DNA of 64,000 bases from Oscillospiraceae bacterium (lineage in GTDB: Bacteria > Bacillota > Clostridia > Oscillospirales > Oscillospiraceae). The notes beneath the pieces were generated by a model. That model was not told where the DNA came from. It saw only the letters and a program-made list of their open reading frames with translations, and did no database searches. The stretch lies in contig JAHHSD010000002.1 in the NCBI GenBank assembly GCA_020025425.1, forward strand, positions 1 to 64,000, in the 5' to 3' direction. The first letter of the stretch is position 1. Every line of letters starts with the position of its first letter. The position numbers were made by a program, and so were the translations under genes. Shown here piece by piece: positions 49,544 to 58,516 of this stretch.

Positions 49544-50284
49544 ATGGCTGACGTGAAATTTCTGCTTACGGGCGATACCTCGCTGACCGTGGAATTTGGA
49601 AACGAGATCAGTGAGCAAATCAACGCCCGGATCCGTGCCTTCGGCATTGCGCTGGAGGAGAGTAAAATCCCCGGCATCATTGAAACCGTCCCCACCTACC
49701 GCTCCATCACCGTCCACTACGACCCCGGCGTCATCCGCTATGACCAGCTGGTCAAGCAGCTCCAGGGTCTGCTGGGCCGCCTGGACTCCATCAAGATCCC
49801 CCCCAGCACTGTGCTGGAGATTCCCGTCCTCTACGGCGGTGAGATGGGTCCCGATCTGGACTTCGTGGCCGAGCACAACGGTCTGAGCAAGGAGGAGGTC
49901 ATCAGGATCCACACCTCCACCGAATATCTCATCTATATGCTGGGCTTCACCCCCGGCTTCACCTATCTGGGCGGCATGGACGAGAAGATCGCCACCCCCC
50001 GGCTCAAGACCCCCAGAGTGAAGATCCCCGCCGGCTCGGTGGGTATTGCCGGCTCTCAGACCGGTGTCTACCCCATCGACTCCCCGGGCGGCTGGCAGCT
50101 CATCGGCCGCACCCCGGTGCGGATGTATGACGCCGACCGTGAGACCCCCATCCTGCCCGAGGCTGGCCAGTACATCAAGTTCTACGCCATCGACCAAAAG
50201 GAATTTGACAAGATCGCCGCCCAGGAGGCGGCGGGTACCTTTGTCTGCAAGCGTCACCCCAGAAAGGAGGCGGGCAAGAAATGA
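49544..50284 (+). CDS. pxpB: 5-oxoprolinase subunit PxpB (KipI family)
   Basis: A 246-residue subunit of 5-oxoprolinase, first known as KipI, the KinA inhibitor of Bacillus subtilis. Family blocks are LTVEFGNEISEQINARI, YRSITVHYDPG, the cyclophilin-like core MLGFTPGFTYLGGMDEKIATPR and AGSVGIAGSQTGVYPIDSPGGW. The ATG has GAAAGGAG before it. Its end overlaps pxpC by four bases (ATGA), consistent with the PxpB-PxpC complex that activates the substrate. Confidence 0.95.
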   Translation: MADVKFLLTGDTSLTVEFGNEISEQINARIRAFGIALEESKIPGIIETVPTYRSITVHYDPGVIRYDQLVKQLQGLLGRLDSIKIPPSTVLEIPVLYGGEMGPDLDFVAEHNGLSKEEVIRIHTSTEYLIYMLGFTPGFTYLGGMDEKIATPRLKTPRVKIPAGSVGIAGSQTGVYPIDSPGGWQLIGRTPVRMYDADRETPILPEAGQYIKFYAIDQKEFDKIAAQEAAGTFVCKRHPRKEAGKK

Positions 50285-51222
50285 GCATCACCGTATTGAA
50301 TCCCGGCCTGCTGACCACCATCCAGGACCAGGGCCGCGTGGGCTACCAGCGCTTCGGCGTACCGGTCTCCGGTGCCATGGATCCCCGCTCCGCCAGCTTT
50401 GCCAACATCCTGGTCGGCAATCCTGAGGACGAGGCCGTACTGGAGTGCACCATGCTGGGCCCCCAGCTGCGCTTTGACAAGGACAACTGCTTTGCCATCT
50501 GCGGCGGAGACCTGGGCGCCGCCCTGGACGGCCAGGCCGTCGAAACCTATCGGGTCATTCAGGCCAAGGCCGGCCAGGTGCTCCGCTTCACCGCTCCCAA
50601 GGCCGGCTGTCGGGCTTTCGTCGCCTTTGCAGGCGGTCTGGACGTACCCCAGGTCATGGGCAGCCGCTCCACCTATATGAAGGCCAAGATCGGCGGCTAC
50701 CAGGGCCGCAAGCTGGAGAAAGACGACGTGATCGGCTTCCGTGCTCCCAAAGCCACCCTGCCCAGGCTGGCTGACCGCCAGATGCGCCCGGAGTTCGTTG
50801 CCCAGCCGGTGTACACCCTCCGGGTGGTGCTGGGTCCCCAGGACGACTACTTCACCCAGTCCGGCATCGACACCTTCCTGAACAGCGAGTATGCGGTTAC
50901 ACAGGAGTTTGACCGTATGGGCTGCCGCCTGGAAGGCGACGCCATCCAGCACAAGGACGGCGGCGACATTATTTCTGACGGCATCTCCTTCGGTGCCATC
51001 CAGATTCCCTCCTCGGGCAAGCCCATCATTATGATGGCTGACCGCCAGACCACCGGCGGCTACACCAAAATCGCCAATGTGATCACCGCTGATTTCCGCA
51101 TCATGGCCCAGCTGAAGGCAGGGGACAAGGTCCGCTTCCAGCAGGTGCCGGTCCAGTTCGCTCAGGATGTGCTGCTGGCCCAGCGGGCCGCTGTAAAGGC
51201 TCTGGCCCGCATCAACGACTGA
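50281..51222 (+). CDS. pxpC: 5-oxoprolinase subunit PxpC (KipA / biotin-dependent carboxylase-like)
   Basis: A 313-residue partner of PxpB. It starts ITVLNPGLLTTIQDQGRVGY, continues FGVPVSGAMDPRSASFANIL and shows FVAFAGGLDVPQVMGSRSTY, SDGISFGAIQIPSSGKPIIM and MADRQTTGGYTKIANVI. These match the KipA/urea-carboxylase-related family that phosphorylates or binds the oxoproline ring with PxpB. GAAAGGAGG precedes the overlapping ATG. Cytoplasmic. Confidence 0.95.
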   Translation: MSITVLNPGLLTTIQDQGRVGYQRFGVPVSGAMDPRSASFANILVGNPEDEAVLECTMLGPQLRFDKDNCFAICGGDLGAALDGQAVETYRVIQAKAGQVLRFTAPKAGCRAFVAFAGGLDVPQVMGSRSTYMKAKIGGYQGRKLEKDDVIGFRAPKATLPRLADRQMRPEFVAQPVYTLRVVLGPQDDYFTQSGIDTFLNSEYAVTQEFDRMGCRLEGDAIQHKDGGDIISDGISFGAIQIPSSGKPIIMMADRQTTGGYTKIANVITADFRIMAQLKAGDKVRFQQVPVQFAQDVLLAQRAAVKALARIND

Positions 51223-51238
51223 TAAGGAGGAACGCGTC

Positions 51239-52063
51239 ATGGCTTTTGACATCACTCCCTACATTGATATGAGTCCCGCTCAGGTGCGCCAGCTGATTCG
51301 CCAGGGCGTCATCGACTTCCCCACCGCCGGCATGTGCCGGGGCTATGCCCAGGCCAACCTGGTCATTTTGCCCCCGGAATACGCCGCCGACTTTGAGGAG
51401 TACGCCCATCGAAATCCCTTTCCCTGCCCCATTCTGGAGATCATCAAAGGCACCCCCGAGACCCACGACATGGGCCAGGGCGGCAACATCTGCTCTGACA
51501 TCCCCCGCTACCGGGTCTACGAAAATGGAGTGTTTACCAAGGAGCTGACCGACGTCTCCGACTACTGGAAGGAGGGCTATGTGGGCTTCCTCATCGGCTG
51601 TTCCTTCTCCTTCGAGGAAACCCTGATGAAGGAGGGCATCGAGGTCCGCCACATTGCCCAGGGCCGCAACGTACCTATGTTCAAGACCAACATTCAGACA
51701 GTGAAAGCCGGCCCCTTCGAGGGACCCATGGTCTGCTCCATGCGGCCCATGACTCCGGAGAACGCCAAAAAGGCATACGATATCACTGTGAAAATGCCCA
51801 ATGTCCACGGTGCTCCTGTTCACATGGGAGATCCCGCCCAGGTGGGCGTCCAGGATGTAAACAAGCCTGACTACGGCGAGGCCGTGGATATTTATGAGGG
51901 GGAGATCCCCGTGTTCTGGCCCTGTGGTGTCACCCCTCAGGCCGCCATTGAGAACGCCAAGCTCCCCATTGTGATCACCCACGCTCCCGGCCATATGTTC
52001 ATCACGGACGTGCTCAACGCTGAGCTCAACGACTATCTGGAGCAGAAAAAGCAGCAGAAGTGA
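51239..52063 (+). CDS. YcsI / D-glutamate-cyclase-family protein (DUF1445)
   Basis: A 274-residue protein of the DUF1445 (YcsI, putative hydro-lyase) family, which belongs with the D-glutamate cyclase group. Landmarks are RQGVIDFPTAGMCRGYAQAN, FPCPILEIIKG, GYVGFLIGCSFSFEETLM and the TVKAGPFEGPMVCSMRPM block; IPVFWPCGVTPQAAI is near the end. Mammalian DGLUCY, which contains this domain, turns D-glutamate into 5-oxo-D-proline. Beside pxpABC it may supply or take 5-oxoproline of one chirality (inference). AAGGAGG precedes the ATG; a strong terminator follows. Confidence 0.88.
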   Translation: MAFDITPYIDMSPAQVRQLIRQGVIDFPTAGMCRGYAQANLVILPPEYAADFEEYAHRNPFPCPILEIIKGTPETHDMGQGGNICSDIPRYRVYENGVFTKELTDVSDYWKEGYVGFLIGCSFSFEETLMKEGIEVRHIAQGRNVPMFKTNIQTVKAGPFEGPMVCSMRPMTPENAKKAYDITVKMPNVHGAPVHMGDPAQVGVQDVNKPDYGEAVDIYEGEIPVFWPCGVTPQAAIENAKLPIVITHAPGHMFITDVLNAELNDYLEQKKQQK

Positions 52064-52076
52064 TCGACGAGATGTA

Positions 52077-52112
52077 AAAAATAGGTGCCGCATCAAATGC
52101 GGCACCTATTTT
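52077..52112 (+). terminator. terminator of the pxp operon
   Basis: Arms AAAATAGGTGCCGCAT and ATGCGGCACCTATTTT form a perfect 16-bp stem with a CAA loop; it can serve both directions. Confidence 0.92.
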
Positions 52113-52153
52113 CATATCTGCGCTTATTTGGCTGTGCAAAGCACCGGGATCGT

Positions 52154-52630
52154 TCATGCTGAAGCCCCCGGTCTTTTTTTCTCCTTGCCTGTGACCTCCT
52201 CCATGCGGATTCCCCACACACCGGTCCGGCCCAGGCTCCGGCTGATGGCCTCATCAAAGCGGGACATGATCCCCGGCGTCAGCCGCTGGCACAGCACCCG
52301 AAGGGCGTGGATCTTCTCCTGCTCATCGGTGATCTCGAAGGCCGTCCCAGTAACGCAGGCGCTGCGGAAATAGGTGGTAAAGTCGTCCTCAGAGGCCACA
52401 TTGCTCCCCACAAAGGTGACACACACCCGCGGGTCCCGGCGCAGCAGGTCCAGCTTGCGGCCCTCCAGGGCACAGTGGAAATAGAGCACGTCCCCCTCCC
52501 GCACCAGGGACAGGGGGATGCAGTAAGGCGCGCCGTCCTCCTCTGCGGACAGGGCCGCCACCCCGTACTCGCAGCTGTCGATGACCTCCAGGGCGAATGC
52601 CCGGTCCCGCTCCCGATCCTTTCTTCTCAT
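52154..52630 (-). CDS. pyridoxamine 5'-phosphate oxidase-family flavoprotein (NimA-like)
   Basis: A 158-residue split-barrel flavin-binding protein. The start (RRKDRERDRAFALEVIDSCE) and YGVAALSAEEDGAPYCIPLS are followed by the HCALEGRKLDLLRRDPRVCV and TTYFRSACVTGTAFEI blocks seen in the NimA/nitroimidazole-resistance-like branch. Family members reduce small aromatic or flavin-type compounds; whether this one detoxifies nitroimidazoles is unknown. I chose the ATG at 52630 because AAGGAGGTT lies 6 bases before it; upstream in-frame starts lack a site. Confidence 0.87.
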   Translation of the reverse strand: MRRKDRERDRAFALEVIDSCEYGVAALSAEEDGAPYCIPLSLVREGDVLYFHCALEGRKLDLLRRDPRVCVTFVGSNVASEDDFTTYFRSACVTGTAFEITDEQEKIHALRVLCQRLTPGIMSRFDEAISRSLGRTGVWGIRMEEVTGKEKKRPGASA

Positions 52631-52788
52631 ACCAGCAACCTCCTTTTTTCCCCAGAATAGCACGATCCAGACGAAAATACAAGGCTGCTTTATACGGCTT
52701 ATATTTCCATTTACAGGCTTATACCCGAGAATATGTACCACCTTGTTCAAAATCGGCGATTTTTCTCAGCATTCTTTTCCCTTTTTAA

Positions 52789-52816
52789 TTGACTTTTCTC
52801 CGCTTTAGGATATACT
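52789..52816 (+). promoter_or_regulatory. promoter of the phosphoketolase gene
   Basis: TTGACT (52789-52794), a 16-base spacer and TATACT (52811-52816), 35 bases before the ATG. Confidence 0.65.
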
Positions 52817-52851
52817 AAACCATAGGAAAGTACGAAGAAGGAGGCTACTTT

Positions 52852-55290
52852 ATGGCCAAAAAAGCTGTGGATCACCAGAAAACAACCATGAAAGCGCCCG
52901 CCCGCATGTCCAAGAGAGACCCTCTCACCAAGGACCAGCTGGCGCAGATCGATGCCTATTGGCGCGCATCCAACTATCTGACCGCCTGCCAGCTGTATCT
53001 GCTGGATAACCCCCTTTTAAAGGAGTCCCTCAAGCCTGAGCACCTCAAGAGCACCATTGTGGGGCACTGGGGCACCTGTCCCGGCCAGAACTTCATCTAT
53101 ACACACTTGAACAGAGTGATCGTCAAATATGACCTTGACATGATCTATCTCTCCGGTCCGGGCCACGGCGGGAACGCCATGGTGGCACAGGACTACCTGG
53201 ATGGCTCGTACAGTGAGATCTATCCCAACATCAGCCAGGATGCAGAGGGTATGAAAAAGCTGTTCAAGCAGTTTTCCTTCCCCGGCGGCATTGCCAGCCA
53301 TGTGGCCCCCGAGACCCCCGGCTCCATCAACGAGGGCGGCGAGCTGGGCTACTCCCTGGCCCACGCCTTCGGCGCAGTCATGGACAACCCCGATCTGATT
53401 GCCGCCTGCGTGGTGGGTGACGGCGAAGCGGAAACCGGCCCCCTGGCCACCGCCTGGCACTCCAACAAGTTCCTCAACCCCATTACCGACGGCGCGGTGC
53501 TGCCCATCCTCCACCTCAACGGCTTCAAGATTGCCAACCCCACCATCTTCTCCCGCATGTCCCACGAGGAGACCGAGATGTTCTTCAAGGGCTGCGGCTG
53601 GGAGCCCCGGTTCGTGGAGGGCTCCGATCCCGCCCCCATGCACCAGAAGATGGCCGCCGCCCTGGACTGGGCCATCCGCGAGATCCAGCGCATCCAGGAG
53701 TACGCCCGCTCCTCCGGCGACAGCCAGCGCCCCCGCTGGCCCATGATCGTCCTCCGCTCCCCCAAGGGCTGGACCGGCCCCGAGGAGGTGGACGGCAAAC
53801 CGCTGGAGGGCTGCTGGCGCGCCCATCAGGTCCCCATCCCCGTCAACGACGGGACCAAGGGCCGGATCGAGGAGCTGGAGACCTGGCTGCGCAGCTACCG
53901 CCCCGAGGAGCTCTTTGATCAGAACGGCACTCTCGTCCCCAAGCTCCGGGAGCTGTGCCCCAAGGGGGAGCGGCGCATGGGCGCCAACCCCCACGCCAAC
54001 GGCGGCCTGCTGCTCCGGGACCTGCGCACCCCCGATTTTCGGGACTATGCCGTCTCCGTCCCCACCCCGGGCGCGGTGGAGGCCCAGGATATGACCGTCA
54101 TGGGCCACTATGTCCGGGATCTGATGCAGCTCAACCTGGACGCCCGCAACTTCCGGATCTTTGCTCCGGATGAGACTGCCTCCAACCGCCTCTCCCCCGT
54201 CTTTGAGGTCACCGGCCGCCGCTGGGTGGACCCGGTGGATGAGCGGCTGGACGAGAATCTGGACCCCGACGGCCGGGTGATGGACTCCATGCTCTCCGAG
54301 CACATGTGCCAGGGCTGGCTGGAGGGCTACCTCCTCACCGGCCGACACGGCTTCTTCAACAGCTACGAGGCCTTTATCCGCATCGTGGACTCCATGGTGG
54401 CCCAGCACGCCAAATGGCTGAAGGTGTGCAACCAGCTGCCCTGGCGGCAGCAGATCGCCTCCCTCAACTACGTCCTCTCCTCCAACGTGTGGCAGCAGGA
54501 CCACAACGGGTTCACCCACCAGGACCCCGGCTTCCTGGACCATGTGGCCAATAAGAAGGCGGACGTGGTGCGGCTCTACCTGCCCCCGGATGCCAACTGC
54601 CTGCTCTCCTGCTTCGATCACTGCATCAAGAGCCGGAACTACGTCAACGTCATCGTGGCCTCCAAGCACCCCCGTCCCCAGTGGCTGACCATGGAGCAGG
54701 CGGTGAAGCACTGCACCCAGGGCATCGGCATCTGGCAGTGGGCCTCCAACGACCAGGGCTCCGAGCCCGACGTGGTGCTGGCCTGCTGCGGCGACACCCC
54801 CACCCTGGAGACCCTGGCCGCCGTCACCATCCTGCGCCACCACCTGCCCTCTCTGAAGATCCGGGTGGTCAACGTGGTGGATCTGATGAAGCTCCAGCCC
54901 CACACCGAGCACCCCCACGGCCTGAGCGACGAGGACTACGATGCCCTGTTCACCAAGGACAAGCCCATTATCTTCGCCTTCCACGGCTATCCCACCCTGG
55001 TCCACGAGCTGACCTACCGCCGCAACAACCGGAACCTCCACGTCCGCGGCTACAAGGAGGAGGGCACCATCACCACCCCCTTCGACATGCGGGTGCAGAA
55101 CGACATCGACCGCTTCGACCTGGTCATCGACACCGTCAAGCGCCTGCCCCAGCTGGGCAACACCGCCTCCTATCTCATTCAGGAGATGCAGGACAAGCTG
55201 GTGGAGCACCGCCAGTATATCACCACCTACGGCCAGGACCTGCCCGAGGTGCGGGAGTGGAAGTGGAACGAGGGCAGAGGAAACTACTGA
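52852..55290 (+). CDS. xfp: phosphoketolase (xylulose-5-phosphate/fructose-6-phosphate)
   Basis: Thiamine-diphosphate enzyme that phosphorolytically splits xylulose 5-phosphate and/or fructose 6-phosphate to acetyl phosphate. The 812-residue length is normal. Landmarks are [18 protein letters not shown] and [19 protein letters not shown]. The thiamine-diphosphate motif [20 protein letters not shown] lies near residue 190, and [11 protein letters not shown] supplies the next conserved patch. [19 protein letters not shown] and [15 protein letters not shown] follow in the C-terminal half. AGAAGGAGG precedes the ATG. It gives acetyl phosphate and ATP from pentoses. Single-gene transcript closed by a strong terminator. 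Confidence 0.96.
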   Translation: MAKKAVDHQKTTMKAPARMSKRDPLTKDQLAQIDAYWRASNYLTACQLYLLDNPLLKESLKPEHLKSTIVGHWGTCPGQNFIYTHLNRVIVKYDLDMIYLSGPGHGGNAMVAQDYLDGSYSEIYPNISQDAEGMKKLFKQFSFPGGIASHVAPETPGSINEGGELGYSLAHAFGAVMDNPDLIAACVVGDGEAETGPLATAWHSNKFLNPITDGAVLPILHLNGFKIANPTIFSRMSHEETEMFFKGCGWEPRFVEGSDPAPMHQKMAAALDWAIREIQRIQEYARSSGDSQRPRWPMIVLRSPKGWTGPEEVDGKPLEGCWRAHQVPIPVNDGTKGRIEELETWLRSYRPEELFDQNGTLVPKLRELCPKGERRMGANPHANGGLLLRDLRTPDFRDYAVSVPTPGAVEAQDMTVMGHYVRDLMQLNLDARNFRIFAPDETASNRLSPVFEVTGRRWVDPVDERLDENLDPDGRVMDSMLSEHMCQGWLEGYLLTGRHGFFNSYEAFIRIVDSMVAQHAKWLKVCNQLPWRQQIASLNYVLSSNVWQQDHNGFTHQDPGFLDHVANKKADVVRLYLPPDANCLLSCFDHCIKSRNYVNVIVASKHPRPQWLTMEQAVKHCTQGIGIWQWASNDQGSEPDVVLACCGDTPTLETLAAVTILRHHLPSLKIRVVNVVDLMKLQPHTEHPHGLSDEDYDALFTKDKPIIFAFHGYPTLVHELTYRRNNRNLHVRGYKEEGTITTPFDMRVQNDIDRFDLVIDTVKRLPQLGNTASYLIQEMQDKLVEHRQYITTYGQDLPEVREWKWNEGRGNY

Positions 55291-55317
55291 GTCTCTTTCC
55301 CTGTGCAGAACAAGCCT

Positions 55318-55350
55318 GCGGCCGCCGCCCTGCTGCGGCGGCCGCTTTTT
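55318..55350 (+). terminator. terminator of the phosphoketolase gene
   Basis: A perfect 11-bp all-GC stem (55318-55328 with 55335-55345), loop CCTGCT, then TTTTT. Confidence 0.93.
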
Positions 55351-55418
55351 GTAGGGCTTGCTTTTTTCCGCCGGATTGGTCATACTGGAGAGAGAATTGA
55401 TTGCGAGGTATTGTTTCT

Positions 55419-56246
55419 ATGAGTCTTTTCCGCTGTCCCCTGTGCGCCGCCCCGCTCACCCGGGAGGAGGGGCGCTACTGCTGCCCCGGCGGCCACAGCT
55501 TTGACTGCGCCGCCGCCGGCTACACCCACCTGCTCCCCGCCAATCAGAAGCACTCCAAGTTTCCCGGCGACGACAAGGAGATGGTGGCCGCCCGGTCCGC
55601 TTTTCTGGATAAGGGGTACTATCTGCCTCTGCGCCGGGCCCTGGAGAAGCTGGCCTGCTCCCTCACCGCCCAGCTACCCGCCCCCGTGGTGGTGGACAGC
55701 GGCTGCGGCGAGGGCTGGTACACCACCGGCATTGCCGCCGCCCTCCAGGCCCAGGGCAAGGCTCCCCAGATCGCCGGGGTGGACATCTCCAAATTTGCCC
55801 TGCGCCGGGCCGCCAAGCGCCTGCCCCAGGGGGAATTTGCCGTGGCCTCGGTCTACCGCCTGCCCCTGGCGGATGGCTGCGCCGACCTGCTGCTCAACGT
55901 CTTTTCCCCTCTGGCCGCAGACGAGTTCGCCCGGGTCCTCCGCCCCGGCGGACACTACCTCTATGTGGTCCCCTCCGCCCGCCACCTGTGGCAGATGAAG
56001 GAGGTCCTGTACGACCGGCCCTACGAGAATCCGGTGAAGGAGGAATGCTACCCCGGTTTCCGCCACACGGACACCGTCCCTGTGCGCACTGAGCTGGACC
56101 TCCAGGACCCCGCCGACTGGATGGCTCTCTTCCACATGACCCCCTACGCCTGGAAAACCCCTCGGGAGGGGGTCCAGCGGCTGGAGCAGCTGGACCGGCT
56201 GCACACCGAGATTGGCTTTGACGTCCACGTCTATGAGAGGACCTGA
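55419..56246 (+). CDS. RlmA-type 23S rRNA (guanine-N1)-methyltransferase
   Basis: A 275-residue SAM-dependent methyltransferase of the RlmA group, which methylates G745/G748-type positions in 23S rRNA. An N-terminal zinc knuckle has CPLC near residue 6 and CCPGGHSFD near 24. The SAM loop is VVVDSGCGEGWYTTGIA near 90, with GVDISKFALRRAAKR as the acidic-loop strand. PSARHLWQMKEVLYDRPYEN is a family block. The ATG at 55419 is preferred over an upstream in-frame ATG because GAGGT lies before it and the protein start (SLFRCPLCAAPL) matches the family. RlmAI versus RlmAII specificity is not resolved. Confidence 0.9.
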   Translation: MSLFRCPLCAAPLTREEGRYCCPGGHSFDCAAAGYTHLLPANQKHSKFPGDDKEMVAARSAFLDKGYYLPLRRALEKLACSLTAQLPAPVVVDSGCGEGWYTTGIAAALQAQGKAPQIAGVDISKFALRRAAKRLPQGEFAVASVYRLPLADGCADLLLNVFSPLAADEFARVLRPGGHYLYVVPSARHLWQMKEVLYDRPYENPVKEECYPGFRHTDTVPVRTELDLQDPADWMALFHMTPYAWKTPREGVQRLEQLDRLHTEIGFDVHVYERT

Positions 56247-56255
56247 CCAAACCTG

Positions 56256-56292
56256 AAAAGGGGAGGAGCGCATAAAGCGCTCCTCCCCTTTT
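56256..56292. terminator. terminator between the rRNA methyltransferase and the SMI1 gene
   Basis: A perfect 16-bp stem (56256-56271 with 56277-56292) whose A and T ends serve both convergent genes. Confidence 0.9.
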
Positions 56293-56325
56293 GATTCTTC
56301 AGCTTTTGGCAGTTGCCGCAGAGCC

Positions 56326-56904
56326 TCAAATATTTTCCCTGACCCACTTCTGGGTTTCTTTGTCTGTAAAAAGCAGCGTGAAGGAATCCGCCAGCTTGTC
56401 CATCTCCTCCCAGTAGCTCCCGGCTCCAAACTCACAGCAGTAAACACCCAATCCCTGCGGGCCTTCCCCATAGGCATAGAACCTGTCTCCAAGCTCATCC
56501 CCCCAGGGCAGCATCTTGGGGCACTCCTCCCAAAATTCCTCAATGGGCTGGTCCTCAAAAAAGGTGATGTCCTCCCACGTCCAGAATCTTATGCAGCTGA
56601 GAAAGCTAATATCCCGCCGGTTCTCAATGGTGCTGCCGCCAAACACATAGAACAGCTCTTTGTAATCTTCCGGGAGGGGAATGGGTGAATTCTTTTCAAT
56701 TTTCTTCCACTCCCGCTCCAGACGGCTGTCCGGGAGGGGACTGGTAATGTATTCGTCCGTCTGCTTGGCAAGTTTTCTCCACTTCAGGGCGTAGCACTCC
56801 TCATTTTGAAAATCCCCAAAGGTGGCAAAGACCTCCTTCATAAAGCTGGTGGGTGCTGTATCCTTCTGCCCCTTATCTCTTCCGAATAAATCCTTCAAGC
56901 TCAT
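56326..56904 (-). CDS. SMI1/KNR4-family protein (immunity-like)
   Basis: A 192-residue protein with the SMI1/KNR4 (SUKH) fold. The diagnostic stretch is LEREWKKIEKNSPIPLPEDY, then FYVFGGSTIEN. A later acidic patch includes FGAGSYWEEMDKLADSF. Many SUKH proteins neutralise nuclease toxins of polymorphic toxin systems, but some have other roles. The ATG at 56904 has AAAGGAG 8 bases before it. It lies 21 bases after an Imm22-like gene and is clearly lower in GC than the flanks, both signs of acquired immunity genes. No toxin gene is adjacent. Confidence 0.82.
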   Translation of the reverse strand: MSLKDLFGRDKGQKDTAPTSFMKEVFATFGDFQNEECYALKWRKLAKQTDEYITSPLPDSRLEREWKKIEKNSPIPLPEDYKELFYVFGGSTIENRRDISFLSCIRFWTWEDITFFEDQPIEEFWEECPKMLPWGDELGDRFYAYGEGPQGLGVYCCEFGAGSYWEEMDKLADSFTLLFTDKETQKWVRENI

Positions 56905-56925
56905 AGAACACACTCCTTTTCTCTC

Positions 56926-57408
56926 TCAATACTTAACATATCCCAAAAAGTACAGGGTAAGTCCCTGGTGTTCAATTTTTGAGATACCTCCCTGGTATTT
57001 GAACTCATATAGGGCAACTACGGCATTGCACTGTGGCAGCTCATCCAGCATAGGAGTCTGCCCCTCCCCGACCTCAAGGCCGCTTACATCCAGATCGGAC
57101 AGATTAGAAAATCCCTCAAGCAGCTTTTTAATATCCCTGGTGCCGCATTCAAAAACTCCTGCCTCACGAAAGTCATCGTCAAAGGTCAGGCCAAAATCGT
57201 ATTCAAACTGATTAAACGGCGCGTAGCTGAAATACTCCTTTAATTCCTCTTCGCAGGCCCTGTTTTGATTGGCAGGGAGAAAGCCGTTTTCTTCCTCATC
57301 GAAATCTTCATCTTTCTCTGTCAGATATTGATCCAAAACAGAAAAATCACTGCATGTCCCAGCCCAGAGGGACACATAGCCCTCTTTTCCTTCATAACTG
57401 TAAATCAT
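56926..57408 (-). CDS. Imm22-like immunity protein
   Basis: A 160-residue acidic protein resembling the immunity protein 22 family. It starts with KEGYVSLWAGTCSDFSVLDQ, the typical opening of that family, and continues EYDFGLTFDDDFREAGVFEC and LFLGY-like ending LTLYFLGYVKY. It has no signal peptide or membrane segment, so it would act in the cytoplasm. The ATG at 57408 has GGGAGGTG 7 bases before it. It pairs with the SMI1-like gene in a low-GC two-gene unit. The match is by eye and should be confirmed with profiles. Confidence 0.72.
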   Translation of the reverse strand: MIYSYEGKEGYVSLWAGTCSDFSVLDQYLTEKDEDFDEEENGFLPANQNRACEEELKEYFSYAPFNQFEYDFGLTFDDDFREAGVFECGTRDIKKLLEGFSNLSDLDVSGLEVGEGQTPMLDELPQCNAVVALYEFKYQGGISKIEHQGLTLYFLGYVKY

Positions 57409-57593
57409 ACTCAGCACCTCCCATATTCAATGTTCTGTGATCAGATCTCCTCTATAAACACCAGCTCATCCTCGTTGTAGGGCTCACGTTCTAGTTTAGC
57501 CTAAGAATAGCATACAGCTATCCGCTTTTCAATCTGCTGCACCAAAATCCTACATAATGCTCTTCCGGTCTCTCCACACATACGCTGATGCAA

Positions 57594-57633
57594 AAAAGCC
57601 ATGAGACTGACCAAACTCAATCTCATGGCTTTT
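57594..57633 (-). terminator. terminator downstream of psd
   Basis: Arms AAAAGCCATGAGA and TCTCATGGCTTTT form a perfect 13-bp stem with a 14-base loop; a T run follows on the minus strand. Confidence 0.85.
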
Positions 57634-57681
57634 ATCGACCACCCCAAATTGGGACGGTCCTGGTATGTCTGTCATTGTCTC

Positions 57682-58512
57682 TCAGCGGCAGGCCTGCCCG
57701 ATGGTCTGGCCCATCTGCACCGGGCACTCCTCGCCCCGGGCCGTGGCCTGGAGGAAGGTCTGGTCCAGCCGGACGGCCCCCTTCTCCAGCAGCAGGACGA
57801 TGGTGCTCCCTCCGTAGAGGAACATCCCCTTTTCCTCCCCCCGGCGCACAGGACCGGGGCCGTGGTGGTTCCTGATCTTCCCCACCAGCATAGCCCCCAC
57901 CTCCACCTGGGTGACCCGGCCAAAGTGGTCGGTGTCCATCACGGTGTACTCCCGGCAGTTCTGCACAAACACCGGACGGGCAGCCAGAGCCACCGGACGG
58001 ACGGTGTGCAGCCGGCCGGGCAGGAAAATGTTGGGTCCCTTGGTCCCATCATCCACATAGCAGTAGCGGTGGTAGTGATCCACACACAGACGGAACACCA
58101 GGCACAGGCCGTCCCGGTAGCGCTCCGCCAGAGTCCGGTCCCCCAGCAGATCGGCCACTGTATAGGAGCTCTGCTTGATGGGGAGGACCGCCCCCTCCTC
58201 CACCCGATAGGCGCTGAGCAGGCCGTCACAGGGCGCCATCAGCTCATTGGGATCGGCAGGCAGGGGCCGGAGTCCCTGGTGTATTTTTCTGGTAAAGCAG
58301 TCGTTGAAGCAGCGGAAATTGTCGCTCTCATAGTCCTCCAGACGGATGCCATTGCCCTTTACAAAGCGGGGTATCAGTCCCCTGGACAGGGAGGAATCCA
58401 GAAAACGGCCCGCCAGACGGGACAGTCCCGGGCTGGCCAGCACCTTCAGGGCGGCACGACCCGGGACCGTCTCATACAGAAATCGCAGCATGCGCTGCTG
58501 ATCTTTTCCCAT
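57682..58512 (-). CDS. psd: phosphatidylserine decarboxylase proenzyme
   Basis: Pyruvoyl enzyme that makes phosphatidylethanolamine from phosphatidylserine at the membrane. The 276-residue proenzyme has the self-cleavage site GGST near residue 235 (MFLYGGSTIVLLLEKG), where the Ser becomes the pyruvoyl group. The catalytic His patches are CVDHYHRYCYVDDG and DTDHFGRVTQVEVGAMLVG. MAPCDGLLSAYRV is a further family block. It lies 4 bases after pssA; the start has no strong ribosome site, fitting translational coupling. Confidence 0.94.
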   Translation of the reverse strand: MGKDQQRMLRFLYETVPGRAALKVLASPGLSRLAGRFLDSSLSRGLIPRFVKGNGIRLEDYESDNFRCFNDCFTRKIHQGLRPLPADPNELMAPCDGLLSAYRVEEGAVLPIKQSSYTVADLLGDRTLAERYRDGLCLVFRLCVDHYHRYCYVDDGTKGPNIFLPGRLHTVRPVALAARPVFVQNCREYTVMDTDHFGRVTQVEVGAMLVGKIRNHHGPGPVRRGEEKGMFLYGGSTIVLLLEKGAVRLDQTFLQATARGEECPVQMGQTIGQACR

Positions 58513-58516
58513 GGAC

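Noticed and set aside
47351..50257. 968-residue open frame on the minus strand across the pxp genes
   Set aside because: Low-complexity Gly/Ala/His/Asp composition, and it lies opposite four well-supported genes with ribosome sites.
53017..55383. 788-residue open frame opposite phosphoketolase
   Set aside because: Composition is that of a reverse-complement shadow; no ribosome site and no recognisable motif.
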